NCBI GenBank assembly: GCA_964371655.1
Contig: CAYJOD010000019.1
Coordinates: 26,033 to 90,032 of the forward strand
Length of the DNA stretch: 64,000 bases
From: CAZGSN01 sp964371655
GTDB taxonomy: Bacteria > Desulfobacterota > Binatia > HRBIN30
Direction of reading: 5' to 3'
The translations under genes and the position numbers were made by a program. Below, in pieces: positions 16,164 to 24,809 of the stretch (positions are counted from its first letter, which is position 1; each line of letters starts with the position of its first letter). Under the pieces are notes generated by a model. That model was not told the DNA's origin and did not search any database. It saw nothing but the letters and a program-made list of their open reading frames with translations.

Positions 16164-17372
16164 GTGGACTTCGAACATTCCGAACGGGCGCAACAGTACA
16201 TCACACAGGTCGAACGCTTCGTGCGCGAGCGCGTTCTCCCCAACGAGCGCACCTTCTTCGAGCAGCTCGTTCACAGCGATGACTGGCGGCAATGGCGCAT
16301 CCCTCCCATCCTCGAAGAGCTGAAGGCGCAAGCGAAGGCCGCGGAGCTTTGGAATCTCTTCCTGCCCGAAAGCGAGTATGGCGCTGGCCTCGATAATCGC
16401 GACTACGCGCCGCTGGCCGAGATCATGGGGCGAAGCTTCTTGGCCTCTGAGGTCTTCAACTGCAGCGCTCCAGACACCGGCAACGCCGAGGTACTGGTGC
16501 GCTACGGATCGGACGAGCAGAAAGAGCGCTGGCTCAAGCCGCTGCTCGCCGGCGAGATCCGCTCCTGCTTCGCCATGACCGAGCCGGCGGTGGCGTCGAG
16601 CGACGCCACCAACATGAAGGCGACCTGCGAGGTCGACGGCGATCAGGTCGTGCTCAACGGCCAAAAGTGGTGGACCAGCGGCGCCGGCGATCCGCGCTGC
16701 AAATTTCTGATCTTCATGGGCGTGACCGACCCGAAGGCGGAACGGCACCAGCGCCATTCGATGGTGCTCGTACCCATGGACGCGCCCGGTGTGAAGGTCG
16801 TGCGCATGGTGCCGGTGTTCGGTCACCTCGACGAACCTCACGGCCACGGTGAGATCGTATTCGACGACGTGCGCCTGCCGAAGAGCAGCTTCATCGCCGG
16901 CCCCGGCCGCGGCTTCGAGGTGGCGCAGGGCCGTCTCGGACCCGGACGCATCCACCACTGCATGCGCGCCATCGGTGGCGCCGAGCGCGCCCTGCAGCGG
17001 CTGTGCGAGCGTGCCATCGGCCGCGTCGCGTTTGGAAAGCCGTTGGCGAATCTCGGCGGCAACCGCGACATCATCGCCAACTGCCGCATGGCCATCGATC
17101 AAGCGCGCCTGCTCACCCTGCACGCAGCCTGGGCGCTCGACCGCTACGGCACCTTCGGCGCCCTTACAGACATCTCGGCCATCAAAGTCGTCGTCCCCAA
17201 CGTTTTGCAGACCGTGGTCGACGCGGCGATTCAGATTCACGGCGGCGAGGGCGTGGCCGACCCGGAGCTCGCGCGTCTCATGGCCACGGCGCGGATCCTG
17301 CGTATCGCCGACGGACCCGACGAAGTGCATCGCGGCATGGTGGCACGCTTGGAGCTGAAGAAGTACGCGTAA
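16164..17372 (+). CDS. Acyl-CoA dehydrogenase (ACAD10/11-like)
   Basis: This 402-residue flavoprotein has the normal acyl-CoA dehydrogenase layout. The N-terminal helical domain covers ~1-130. The middle strand domain starts at CFAMTEPAVASSDATNM, including LNGQKWWTSGAG. The C-terminal helical domain carries FGKPLANLGGNRD (FAD-contacting R/FG region) and IQIHGGEGVADPE, close to the family's C-terminal active-site segment. It would oxidise an acyl-CoA to the enoyl-CoA and pass electrons to ETF. The start is GTG 16164 with AAGGAGG at 16152-16158; the open frame upstream reads through repeat DNA. It stands alone, convergent with the HEAT protein. Confidence 0.88.
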   Translation: MDFEHSERAQQYITQVERFVRERVLPNERTFFEQLVHSDDWRQWRIPPILEELKAQAKAAELWNLFLPESEYGAGLDNRDYAPLAEIMGRSFLASEVFNCSAPDTGNAEVLVRYGSDEQKERWLKPLLAGEIRSCFAMTEPAVASSDATNMKATCEVDGDQVVLNGQKWWTSGAGDPRCKFLIFMGVTDPKAERHQRHSMVLVPMDAPGVKVVRMVPVFGHLDEPHGHGEIVFDDVRLPKSSFIAGPGRGFEVAQGRLGPGRIHHCMRAIGGAERALQRLCERAIGRVAFGKPLANLGGNRDIIANCRMAIDQARLLTLHAAWALDRYGTFGALTDISAIKVVVPNVLQTVVDAAIQIHGGEGVADPELARLMATARILRIADGPDEVHRGMVARLELKKYA

Positions 17373-17431
17373 CCGTGTCGCTCGCAACGATGCGAGCGCC
17401 GAACCTAGCTCCCTACGCTCGCAAACTGGGT

Positions 17432-17526
17432 AGGGGCAAAGGGATCGAGAGACAAAGGCGTCAAGGGAAGAGATGTTCGCGATCGCTCGTCCTTTGGTCC
17501 CTGAACCCTTTGCCCCTCGGGCCCTT
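17432..17526. repeat. CCTTTGCCCC-type hairpin, copy 2
   Basis: The arms are GGGGCAAAGGGATCGAGAGA and CCTGAACCCTTTGCCCC, with further pairing outside. It lies between two convergent genes (acyl-CoA dehydrogenase and HEAT protein) and could end transcripts from both sides, although no T-run follows. Confidence 0.85.
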
Positions 17527-17549
17527 CGCGTAGCTTCCGAGACGTCGCG

Positions 17550-18299
17550 CTACTCCGTCACCGACTCGATGACTCCCTGCGCTTCATCGCGGACATCTGG
17601 GTCCGGATCATTGAGGAGGTGGCGGGCGAGCTCGGCGACACGCGGATCCTCGGTGTCCCCGATCAAACGCACCGCTTCGGCGCGAATCTCGGCGTCGCTA
17701 TCGGTAAGGGCGACCGACAGCGCGTCGACGACGCCGCGTTCATCCTCCAACCCGCCGAGCTCCTGCACCGCCGCGAGGCGAACCTCGCGGTCGCCGTCGT
17801 TCAGCGCGCTGGTCAGAACCGGCAACGCCTCGGCCTCGTCACCGAGCGATACCGACCATAGCGCGTTGATGCGCTCCTCCGGGTCGGGGTCGTTGAGAGC
17901 GATTTCCTTCAGCGATTCGAAATCGGCCTCGGGAACCATCGCGCCGCGCCTGGCGGCCGCCGCTCCCGCGGCTGTGACACGATCACGATCCGGCGCGGCG
18001 ACGGGAGGCGGCGCCACATCGACGCTACCTGAACCCCGCGCTTGCACACTGCCCCGCACCGCAGCCTCCGCCCGGACATCGCCCATACCGCGCTGCTCGC
18101 GTGCAGCTAGCCAGGCGTCACGTTTCGCGCGCAGGTCTGCGCCTGTGCGCCCGAGGTGCTGCGGCGTGGGTCGCGCCGCCGCGACAGATTGGGCAACGTC
18201 GATACTGTCGTGCCCCATTGGGGCGCGCGTTTCCCACCAAATGCCGACAACAACCAGCAGCGCCAGGGCCGCCACGATCACAGGCAGTTTCTGATTCAT
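17550..18299 (-). CDS. Membrane-anchored HEAT-repeat protein
   Basis: This 249-residue protein begins with a transmembrane anchor (~5-22) and an Ala/Arg-rich, probably disordered stretch to ~120. From ~128 to the end are four or five HEAT/PBS-lyase-type helical repeats with the pattern NDPDPEERINALWSVS, NDGDREVRLAAVQEL, TDSDAEIRAEAVRLI and NDPDPDVRDEAQGVI. Such repeats form a scaffold for protein binding, here likely in the periplasm. GGAG lies eight bases before ATG 18299. No specific function is recognised. Confidence 0.8.
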   Translation of the reverse strand: MNQKLPVIVAALALLVVVGIWWETRAPMGHDSIDVAQSVAAARPTPQHLGRTGADLRAKRDAWLAAREQRGMGDVRAEAAVRGSVQARGSGSVDVAPPPVAAPDRDRVTAAGAAAARRGAMVPEADFESLKEIALNDPDPEERINALWSVSLGDEAEALPVLTSALNDGDREVRLAAVQELGGLEDERGVVDALSVALTDSDAEIRAEAVRLIGDTEDPRVAELARHLLNDPDPDVRDEAQGVIESVTE

Positions 18300-18443
18300 T
18301 CCAACAACTCCATGCCATAGCCATCAAGGGCGGCGCAATCCTGCCGACACTCGTCGCGGCTACGGTCGATGTCGGCAATCATCGCAGACTGGCGCGATCA
18401 AAGCTTGCGTCGACTCGGCCGTGTGTTAGTTGATGCCGCCTAC

Positions 18444-18516
18444 GGCGGCGTACCCAAGTGGTTAAGGGAGAGGTCTGCAAAACCTCGATGCAGCGGTTCG
18501 AATCCGCTCGCCGCCT
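18444..18516 (+). tRNA. tRNA-Cys (anticodon GCA)
   Basis: A 73 nt cloverleaf. The acceptor stem pairs GGCGGCG (18444-18450) with CGCCGCC (18509-18515). The anticodon stem GAGGT/ACCTC encloses loop CTGCAAA with anticodon GCA at 18477-18479. The T arm is AGCGG-TTCGAAT-CCGCT. CCA is not encoded. Confidence 0.95.
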
Positions 18517-18574
18517 CTCTTTCCTCTTATCGCGGAGCACCGGAAGTCGTGGGCTACAACCTGAAAAGGCTTCC

Positions 18575-18653
18575 TGGGGCTCGGGAGTAGGGACTGGGGG
18601 CTCGGGAAGAGCTGGAAAGACCCAAGCCCCGAGCCTCAAGCCACCAGCCCCCT
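18575..18653. repeat. GGGGCTCGGG-type hairpin, copy 1
   Basis: The left arm GGGGCTCGGGAGTAGGGACT and GGGGGCTCGGG is complemented by CCCAAGCCCCGAGCC and CCACCAGCCCCC. A relative is at 55826-55905. It lies between the tRNA-Cys and the convergent dapL gene. Confidence 0.8.
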
Positions 18654-18670
18654 GCAAGTATCCGGGCCGA

Positions 18671-19903
18671 TCAGCCGACGAGCCGACGGAAGCGCTCGAC
18701 GGCTTCGACGACGTTCTCGCGGCTGTTGAAGGCACTGAGGCGGAAGTAGCCTTCGCCGGCGGCACCGAAGCCGCTGCCCGGCGTGCCGACCAGGTGGGCG
18801 CGTTGCAACAGCTGATCGAAGAAGTCCCAACTCGGAGTGTGGTTCGGCGTCTTCAGCCACACGTAGGGCGCGTTCACGCCACCGTACACTTGAATGCCCA
18901 CCTCACTCAGACCCTCGCGTAGCAGGCGCGCATTGGTGAGATAGAAGTCGATCAGTTGCCGGACTTCCCTCTGCCCCTGCTCCGAATAGACCGCCGCGGC
19001 GCCGCGCTGGACAATGTAGGAGACGCCGTTGAATTTCGTCGTCTGGCGTCGATTCCACAGTGGATGAATCGCCTGGCGCTTGCCGCCGGCGGTGGTACCG
19101 GTGAGCTCTTTGGGCACCACGGTAAAGGCGCAGCGCGTGCCGGTGAATCCCGCGGTCTTGCTGAAGCTGCGGAATTCGATGGCGACTTCGCGGGCGCCAT
19201 CAATCTCGTAGATCGAGTGCGGGATACTGGCGTCGGTGATGTAGGCCTCGTAGGCGGCGTCGAACAGAATGATCGAATCGTTGCGGCGCGCATACTCCAC
19301 CCAGCGGCTGAGAGCCGCGCGCGTCGCCACCGTGCCGGTCGGATTGTTCGGGTAGCAGAGGTAGATGAGGTCGACCTTCTCCTTGGGGATTGCCGCGACA
19401 AAGTCGTTCTCGGCGGTCACCGGGATATAGTGCAGACCGGCGTAGCGCCCACTTTCATCGGCGGCACCGGTGCGGCCGGCCATGACGTTGGTGTCGACGT
19501 ACACCGGATACACCGGGTCGGTGACGGCGACGGAATTGTCGTCGCCGAAGATGTCGAGGATGTTGCCGCTGTCGCATTTGGAGCCGTCGGAGATGAAGAT
19601 CTCGTCGGCATCCACACGAGCGCCGCGGCTGCCGTAGTCGTGCGCGGCGATGGCGTCGCGCAGGAAGTCGTAGCCCTGCTCCGGGCCGTAGCCGCGGAAG
19701 CTTTGCCGTGCACCCATCTCGTCGACGGCTGCGTGCATGGCCGCGCGCACCTCCGGCGGCAGCGGCTCGGTGACGTCGCCGATCCCCAGACGGATGACCT
19801 TGGCCTGCGGGTTGGCTTCGCAGAAGGCGGCGACACGACGACCGATCTCCGGGAAGAGATAGCCGGCTTTGAGCTTGAGATAGTGATCGTTAACTCTGGC
19901 CAT
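18671..19903 (-). CDS. dapL: LL-diaminopimelate aminotransferase
   Basis: This 410-residue class I/II aminotransferase converts tetrahydrodipicolinate directly to LL-diaminopimelate in lysine and peptidoglycan synthesis. Seen features are the N-terminal YLFPEIGRRV, the CYPNNPTG motif (183-190), FDAAYEAYI, and SFSKTAGFTGTR with Lys249 as PLP lysine. The length and the SDGSKCDSGN and GKRQAIHPLWNRRQTTKFNG segments are characteristic of DapL rather than generic aspartate aminotransferases. The start ATG 19903 has no strong Shine-Dalgarno sequence. Its presence suggests the lineage uses the DapL bypass instead of the succinylase route. Confidence 0.93.
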   Translation of the reverse strand: MARVNDHYLKLKAGYLFPEIGRRVAAFCEANPQAKVIRLGIGDVTEPLPPEVRAAMHAAVDEMGARQSFRGYGPEQGYDFLRDAIAAHDYGSRGARVDADEIFISDGSKCDSGNILDIFGDDNSVAVTDPVYPVYVDTNVMAGRTGAADESGRYAGLHYIPVTAENDFVAAIPKEKVDLIYLCYPNNPTGTVATRAALSRWVEYARRNDSIILFDAAYEAYITDASIPHSIYEIDGAREVAIEFRSFSKTAGFTGTRCAFTVVPKELTGTTAGGKRQAIHPLWNRRQTTKFNGVSYIVQRGAAAVYSEQGQREVRQLIDFYLTNARLLREGLSEVGIQVYGGVNAPYVWLKTPNHTPSWDFFDQLLQRAHLVGTPGSGFGAAGEGYFRLSAFNSRENVVEAVERFRRLVG

Positions 19904-20009
19904 GGGCGCGATTGTCTAAAGGCGCCCCAGTGCGAATGCAACCTTCCCGCGTCGACGGTTGTCGTAGGCGCGCGGCATGGCGTGCAGCCGGTCTGGCTTT
20001 ACACAAGTG

Positions 20010-20106
20010 CCAAGGGACAGAGACGCAAAGGGGTCAGGGGCAAAGGGAAGGCAAGCTGTAAACATTTCTTCCCTCTGCCCTTTGCTCCTCGACCCCTTGG
20101 GCCCGA
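20010..20106. repeat. CCTTTGCCCC-type hairpin, copy 3
   Basis: The arms CCAAGGGACAGAGACGCAAA and GGGGTCAGGGGCAAAGGG pair with CCCTCTGCCCTTTGCTCC and TCGACCCCTTGGG. It lies in the gap upstream of dapL and downstream of the peroxiredoxin gene. Confidence 0.85.
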
Positions 20107-20197
20107 CCCGATTAGCGGGCGAAGCGACTCACATCCAAGTAGCGAGCCGCAGCCCGGCAAGCAGGCGCGGCCAATCCTGTACTGGCGAATGAACTCC

Positions 20198-20683
20198 CTA
20201 CAGCTTGCCGAGCACCGACTCGACGCTCGATACAGTCAGCCCCGGCCCCGATTCGATGAGCGCTTCCTGAACCTTGCCATCCTTGACGATCAACGCGAAT
20301 CGTTGCGAGCGCAGGCCCATGCCGAAACCGCTGCCGTCGAGCGTTAGGCCGATGGCCTTGGCAAACTCGCCGTTGCCGTCGGCGATCATCCGCACCTTAC
20401 CGCCAGCCTTCTGCGCCTTGCCCCAGGCACCCATCACGAACGCGTCGTTGACCGAAACACAGATGATGTCGTCGACACCCTTCGCCTTCAGCGTCTCCGC
20501 CTGCTCGACGAAGCCGGGCAGATGCTTCATCGAGCACGTCGGTGTGAACGCGCCCGGGACCGCAAACAGCACGACCTTCTTGCCGCGCGTCAGCTCGCCG
20601 ACGGTCACGTCCTTCGGGCCCGCCTCACCCATCTCCTTCAACTTGATGTCCATCGGCAGGGTATCTCCCGCTTTGATTGCCAT
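20198..20683 (-). CDS. Prx5-type peroxiredoxin
   Basis: This 161-residue thiol peroxidase reduces H2O2, alkyl hydroperoxides or peroxynitrite. The peroxidatic Cys50 is in VPGAFTPTCS, the typical Prx5 form of the active site; GFGMGLRSQRFALIV is the conserved C-terminal half. The remaining Cys is the one in DDIICVSVND, which is common in one-Cys members that use glutathione or glutaredoxin. ATG 20683 is chosen because AGGAGG precedes it; the frame upstream to 20719 lacks support. It is a single gene. Confidence 0.9.
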   Translation of the reverse strand: MAIKAGDTLPMDIKLKEMGEAGPKDVTVGELTRGKKVVLFAVPGAFTPTCSMKHLPGFVEQAETLKAKGVDDIICVSVNDAFVMGAWGKAQKAGGKVRMIADGNGEFAKAIGLTLDGSGFGMGLRSQRFALIVKDGKVQEALIESGPGLTVSSVESVLGKL

Positions 20684-20867
20684 AGCGTGCCTCCTCGTAA
20701 GATTTGAATTTGGACTCATTCAGTCCTGTACGCTTGTCTACCCGGCGAAGGCGGCAGGATCAACTCTACCTGTCCGCGACGGCTCGCCCTCTTGGGAGGC
20801 GAAGAGGACAAGGGATGAAGGGTTCTGGGGTTCTGGGGTTCGAACCCTCGAACCCTTGATCCCTAGT

Positions 20868-23036
20868 TCAGTCGCTCTTGGCGCTGAACTTCGCGGCGTC
20901 GTTCGACGAGAAGGTACTGTAGGTTGCACCCCAGCAGCCGCCGCCGCTGTTGCGCAATTGCACCGTCACCGGCACCGTCAGGCCGAGGGGGGGCAGGGAT
21001 AAATCCGCGCCCTTGCCCTGCAACGACAGCGACGACTTCGTCGCCTCGCCTTCCTTCAGGGTGATGGCGCGGACGCCGGAGGCGGCGGCATTCTTGTCTT
21101 TGTAGCGAAAGCCTCTTGTGGTCTGACTCCAGCGCAGGCCGCTCGCAGGCACGGTCGCGTTCAGGCGCGGCTGCGGGTTCGCGGAGCCGTCGTAGAGGCA
21201 CAGGGCGTAGCCGGTTGTACTCGTCGGCGTCCCGAACTCTGCCGCCACCGTCGCCGCGCCGCGCGACCACTTCCATTTCAGCAGGTCGCGGCTGTCGGTG
21301 CTCGAGTCCTTCACCTGGATCGACGACTTCGACGCCGGCACCCCCTTGCAAGTTGCCGCCGCCGTCGCGCTTCCGGCGCAGGTGCCCGCACCGTCACAGA
21401 CGTCGTCGTTGGTGCACAGGTTGGCGTCGTCGCAGAGGCTGCCAATGACCTCGTAGAGGCACCCTGACGAGCAGCAATCGCCGGCGACCGTGTTGCCGTC
21501 ATCGCATTGCTCGGCACCGCAGCGGATGGCGTTGCCGCATTCCGCGGTCAAGGTGCAGTTGCTGTCGCAGCCGTCGCAGTCGACGAGGTTGCCGTCGTCG
21601 CAGCTCTCGCCGACGTCGATCACACCGTTACCACAGCTGACCTCGTCGGCACCAATATCGACGCGACCGCCACTGACCCGTGTCGCACCGTCGATGTCGG
21701 TCTCTCCCGCTCCCGCGACAAACGCCGGATCACCCGCGTCGACGGCTGGCGACGTCGATGCAAGATGGAAGTTCGCTGCGCCGGCGGCGACGAGCTGTGG
21801 ATCGGCATACAGGCCACTCGCCTCTTGCAGCGATCCCGCCTTGAACGCGGGCAAGCCGCTGTACGGGGTCCCGTTCCAGACGAACGTCGGGTCGGCGCCC
21901 GAGGTGAACCATAGATTGAAGTCGAGCTCGTTATTGACGTTGCCGTTCTCCGAATACAGCAGCGTGTCGCGATCGCCGAAGAAGATGTTGTTGCGGATGA
22001 CGTTGCCCTCGGCGAACTGAATCCACAGCTCCCCGAGTCCCTGGTTGAGGGTGTCGTTCTGGTAGAGGGTGTTGTTCAGGAAGAAACTGTTTTCGACGCG
22101 CCCGACTGACGCGCTGTAACCGCCGAAGACAATGCCGACCTTGTCGTTCCGGTAGATCAGGTTGTCGCGCACGGTGATGTTGCGCGCCGTGATCCCGGCG
22201 TTCTCGGCACCAATCTCCAAGCCCAGATCGCTCTCCGAGGTGAGGTTGCGCTCGATGAGGATGTCACGACCGCCGTCGACGTAGATGGCACCGGCGAAAC
22301 CGCCGCCGTAGCTCGAGCGCGCCCGGTAGACCTGATTGCCGCGGCACACGCCATTGCGTGCGACCTTGCTGGCATCGGGTTGGATATCGGTTTCGCCGCC
22401 GATGAAGTCGATGCCGATGTTGTTCACGTCGCGAACGATGTTGTCGGTTACCTCGAAGAGCTCGACGTTGCCGTTCAGGGTCAGCGCCTCGCTCGGCGCC
22501 GGGTCGCAGTCGTAGATCTGGTTGCCGTCGATGATCAGGTCGGAAATGGAAGCGGCCTCGGTTCCATAGACCGTGATCCCCATCGCGTTGCTGCCGCGAA
22601 CCTCGTGGATCGCGTTGTCGCGAATTTCGATGTGTGCGCCGGAGCCGATGATCCGCACCCCGGAGCCGTCGCTGACATTGAGGTTGTGGCGAATCTCGAA
22701 GCCGACGACCTTCACGTAGCTCTTGGTGTCGATCAGAATCATATTGCTACCGGCCACACCGGTGCCATCGAGAATCGATCCGTGTGCCGCGGCGCCCTGC
22801 AAGGTGACGTACCCTCCGCCTGCGGTTCCACCGTTCGCGAACGACACCTTCTCGCTGTAGGTTCCGGCGCTCACCAGGATGGTGTCGCCCGGACCGGCTT
22901 GATTCAGCGCCGCTTGGATCGTCGCGCAACCTGCATCCGCCGGCACCGTGCAGCTCGCCGCATCCGCGGTGCGCACGCGCGTGACGAGCAACAGCAGCGC
23001 CGCAAGCACGATGGCATGGTGTGAGCGTCGGGGCAT
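20868..23036 (-). CDS. Secreted parallel beta-helix protein with DUF4215 Cys-rich repeats
   Basis: This 722-residue protein has a signal peptide (~1-27) and then a right-handed parallel beta-helix (~30-440) of the pectate-lyase-like / NosD type, with repeated short turns such as IEIRDNAIHEV, ISDLIIDGNQIY, ITVRDNLIYRND and NSFFLNNTLYQND. A choice-of-anchor-type segment SPAVDAGDPAF is at ~429-439. Two DUF4215/Myxococcus Cys-rich repeats follow: CGNGVIDVGESCDDGN (468-483) and CGAEQCDDGN (506-515). The C-terminal ~170 residues are an unrecognised beta-rich domain. It probably binds or cleaves polysaccharide outside the cell, but no catalytic residues are identified. Confidence 0.85.
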   Translation of the reverse strand: MPRRSHHAIVLAALLLLVTRVRTADAASCTVPADAGCATIQAALNQAGPGDTILVSAGTYSEKVSFANGGTAGGGYVTLQGAAAHGSILDGTGVAGSNMILIDTKSYVKVVGFEIRHNLNVSDGSGVRIIGSGAHIEIRDNAIHEVRGSNAMGITVYGTEAASISDLIIDGNQIYDCDPAPSEALTLNGNVELFEVTDNIVRDVNNIGIDFIGGETDIQPDASKVARNGVCRGNQVYRARSSYGGGFAGAIYVDGGRDILIERNLTSESDLGLEIGAENAGITARNITVRDNLIYRNDKVGIVFGGYSASVGRVENSFFLNNTLYQNDTLNQGLGELWIQFAEGNVIRNNIFFGDRDTLLYSENGNVNNELDFNLWFTSGADPTFVWNGTPYSGLPAFKAGSLQEASGLYADPQLVAAGAANFHLASTSPAVDAGDPAFVAGAGETDIDGATRVSGGRVDIGADEVSCGNGVIDVGESCDDGNLVDCDGCDSNCTLTAECGNAIRCGAEQCDDGNTVAGDCCSSGCLYEVIGSLCDDANLCTNDDVCDGAGTCAGSATAAATCKGVPASKSSIQVKDSSTDSRDLLKWKWSRGAATVAAEFGTPTSTTGYALCLYDGSANPQPRLNATVPASGLRWSQTTRGFRYKDKNAAASGVRAITLKEGEATKSSLSLQGKGADLSLPPLGLTVPVTVQLRNSGGGCWGATYSTFSSNDAAKFSAKSD

Positions 23037-23160
23037 CGCGGCGACTGTTCCACCAATGCGCAGGCCGAGTCAACGTCATACTGTGCCGGCTGGGATTGAT
23101 CACACCGCCGCAGGTTGAAGTCCTGCGCGGCTTTGCACATAAATCCGTCGTGGGCGCCTT

Positions 23161-23248
23161 GGAGTGCGGGAGCTTGCTCCCGCTTTTCTGTCACCCCACG
23201 GCTCACGGCGCCGAATCGGACAAAGCGGTGGCAAGCCACCGCACTCCA
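23161..23248. repeat. GAGTGCGGGAGC / GCGGTGGCAAGCC hairpin
   Basis: GGAGTGCGGGAGCTTGCTCC and CGCTTTTCTG are complemented by CAAAGCGGTGGCAAGCCACC and GCACTCC. Each side also has its own small palindrome (GGGAGCTTGCTCCC and GGTGGCAAGCCACC), giving a compound hairpin. It lies upstream of the beta-helix gene. Confidence 0.8.
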
Positions 23249-23352
23249 CAACTTATCGTGTCCACAGATCGTCCCACGGCCGAATTTATGGGCAAAGCCG
23301 TCCTGCGCCTACATGGTCCGAGTCCGAAGCCCGCCCAGCTTGGGGAGACCCC

Positions 23353-23437
23353 ATGAATCACCGCTCCCTTACGGTCGCGGCTCTGCGCTTGGCTTGCTTC
23401 CGTCTGCCCCTTTGTCCCTCGATCCCTTTGACCCTAG
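23353..23437. repeat. Composite fragment: GACGGTCGCGGCTC repeat plus half of CCTTTGCCCC repeat
   Basis: AATCACCGCTCCCTTACGG with TCGCGGCTC matches the family at 32362-32440 and 50113-50185. It is followed by GCCCCTTTGTCCCTCGATCC, which is one arm of the CCTTTGCCCC family. Other DNA in 23037-23541 shows no gene. Confidence 0.6.
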
Positions 23438-23541
23438 CCGGCCTGCGAGCGCAGCGAGCCAAGCACTCGCCCGCCACCCGCCTTGCCGCTGCTGACGCGC
23501 TGCGGTAAGTCGGGCGCCACTTTGACAGGCGGGAGCACAAA

Positions 23542-24771
23542 ATGGATCTGAGCTACAGTCCCGAGTACGAGGCATTTCGCGCCGAGGTACAAGAATTCCT
23601 CAAGCAGAACTGGACCGACGAGGATCGCAACAGCGCCCCGCCGCCGGACCCACGCGCCATCTCGCTAGGCGCTCAGGTTCGCTTCGATGCGCCGGCAACC
23701 AGGTTCCGCTTGCAAGCGATCGAGCGCGGCTATCTGTATCGGCATGTCCCCAAGCGCTACGGCGGCGGCGAGCAGCCGTTCGATCCGCTCAAGTCGACCA
23801 TCATTCAGGAAGAGTTTCGCAAAACCCAAGCCCCGGGCGAGCTCATGGGGCAGGGCCCGAGCATGCTCGTCCCTACCGTCGTCGAGCACGGCACCGAGGA
23901 GCAGAAGGAGAAGTTTATCCGCGACACTCTGCTCGGCAAGATCTGGTGGTGCCAGGGCTACAGCGAGCCCGGCTCGGGTAGCGACCTGGCGTCGCTGCGC
24001 TGCAAGGCCGAGATCGACGGCGACTTCTGGGTCGTCAACGGCCAGAAGATCTGGACCTCGAACGCCCGGGACGCCGATTGGATGTTCTGCCTCGTCCGCA
24101 CCGAACCGGATGCGCCCAAGCATGAGGGCATCAGCTACCTGCTCATCGACATGAAGACGCCGGGCATCGACGCACGCCCGCTGCGGCAGATGACCGGCGA
24201 CGCCGACTTCGACGAAGTCTTCCTCGACAACGTCCGCGTGCCGCTGAAGAACCTCGTCGGCAAACGCGGCCAGGGCTGGACGGTCAGCCGCTCCACCCTC
24301 AAGCATGAACGCGCCATGCTCGGCAGCTCGGCGCTCAGCAAACGTACCCTCGACGGCGTCATCATGCTGGCCCAGGCCCTCAACCTGCGCGGCCAGCCGG
24401 CCATCAAGGACCCGGCCATTCGCAACAAGATCATCGAGTTCGAAACCAAGGTGCTCGCCATCGAGTATCACGGGCTTCGCCTGCTGACGATGCAGGCGCG
24501 CAATCAGGAGGCGGGGATGGCCGGCCTGGTGGCGAAGCTATATGGCACGGTGCTCGGGTACGACGTCGCCAGGTTGGCCATGGACATGCTCGGTGACCGC
24601 GCCATGCTGGCTCCGGGCGAACCGACGGCACCGGCGATGGGAATGTTCATCACCGCCTACATGTGGTCGCTGGGTGTTCTCATTGCCGGCGGCACCGCGA
24701 ACATCCAACGCAATGTCATCGCCGAGCGCGGTTTGGGTTTGCCGCGCGATGCCGCGGCGAGCCGGAAATAG
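23542..24771 (+). CDS. Acyl-CoA dehydrogenase, large partner of a likely heteromeric pair
   Basis: This 409-residue acyl-CoA dehydrogenase contains YSEPGSGSDLASL (flavin and substrate region), VNGQKIWTSNA and the C-terminal GGTANIQRNVIAERGLGLPR segment, typical of the FadE26/ChsE branch acting on bulky or branched acyl-CoAs. The usual RxxFG motif of the C-terminal domain is not evident here, whereas the next gene has QFGQIIGAFQ. This complementarity fits an alpha2-beta2 enzyme with shared FAD sites. The downstream gene starts 38 bp later on the same strand. The substrate is unknown; aliphatic branched, steroid-like or aromatic side-chain CoA esters are possible. Confidence 0.88.
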   Translation: MDLSYSPEYEAFRAEVQEFLKQNWTDEDRNSAPPPDPRAISLGAQVRFDAPATRFRLQAIERGYLYRHVPKRYGGGEQPFDPLKSTIIQEEFRKTQAPGELMGQGPSMLVPTVVEHGTEEQKEKFIRDTLLGKIWWCQGYSEPGSGSDLASLRCKAEIDGDFWVVNGQKIWTSNARDADWMFCLVRTEPDAPKHEGISYLLIDMKTPGIDARPLRQMTGDADFDEVFLDNVRVPLKNLVGKRGQGWTVSRSTLKHERAMLGSSALSKRTLDGVIMLAQALNLRGQPAIKDPAIRNKIIEFETKVLAIEYHGLRLLTMQARNQEAGMAGLVAKLYGTVLGYDVARLAMDMLGDRAMLAPGEPTAPAMGMFITAYMWSLGVLIAGGTANIQRNVIAERGLGLPRDAAASRK

Positions 24772-24809
24772 GATTCCACTAGCGAGACGCGGAGACACGG
24801 AGAAGAATT

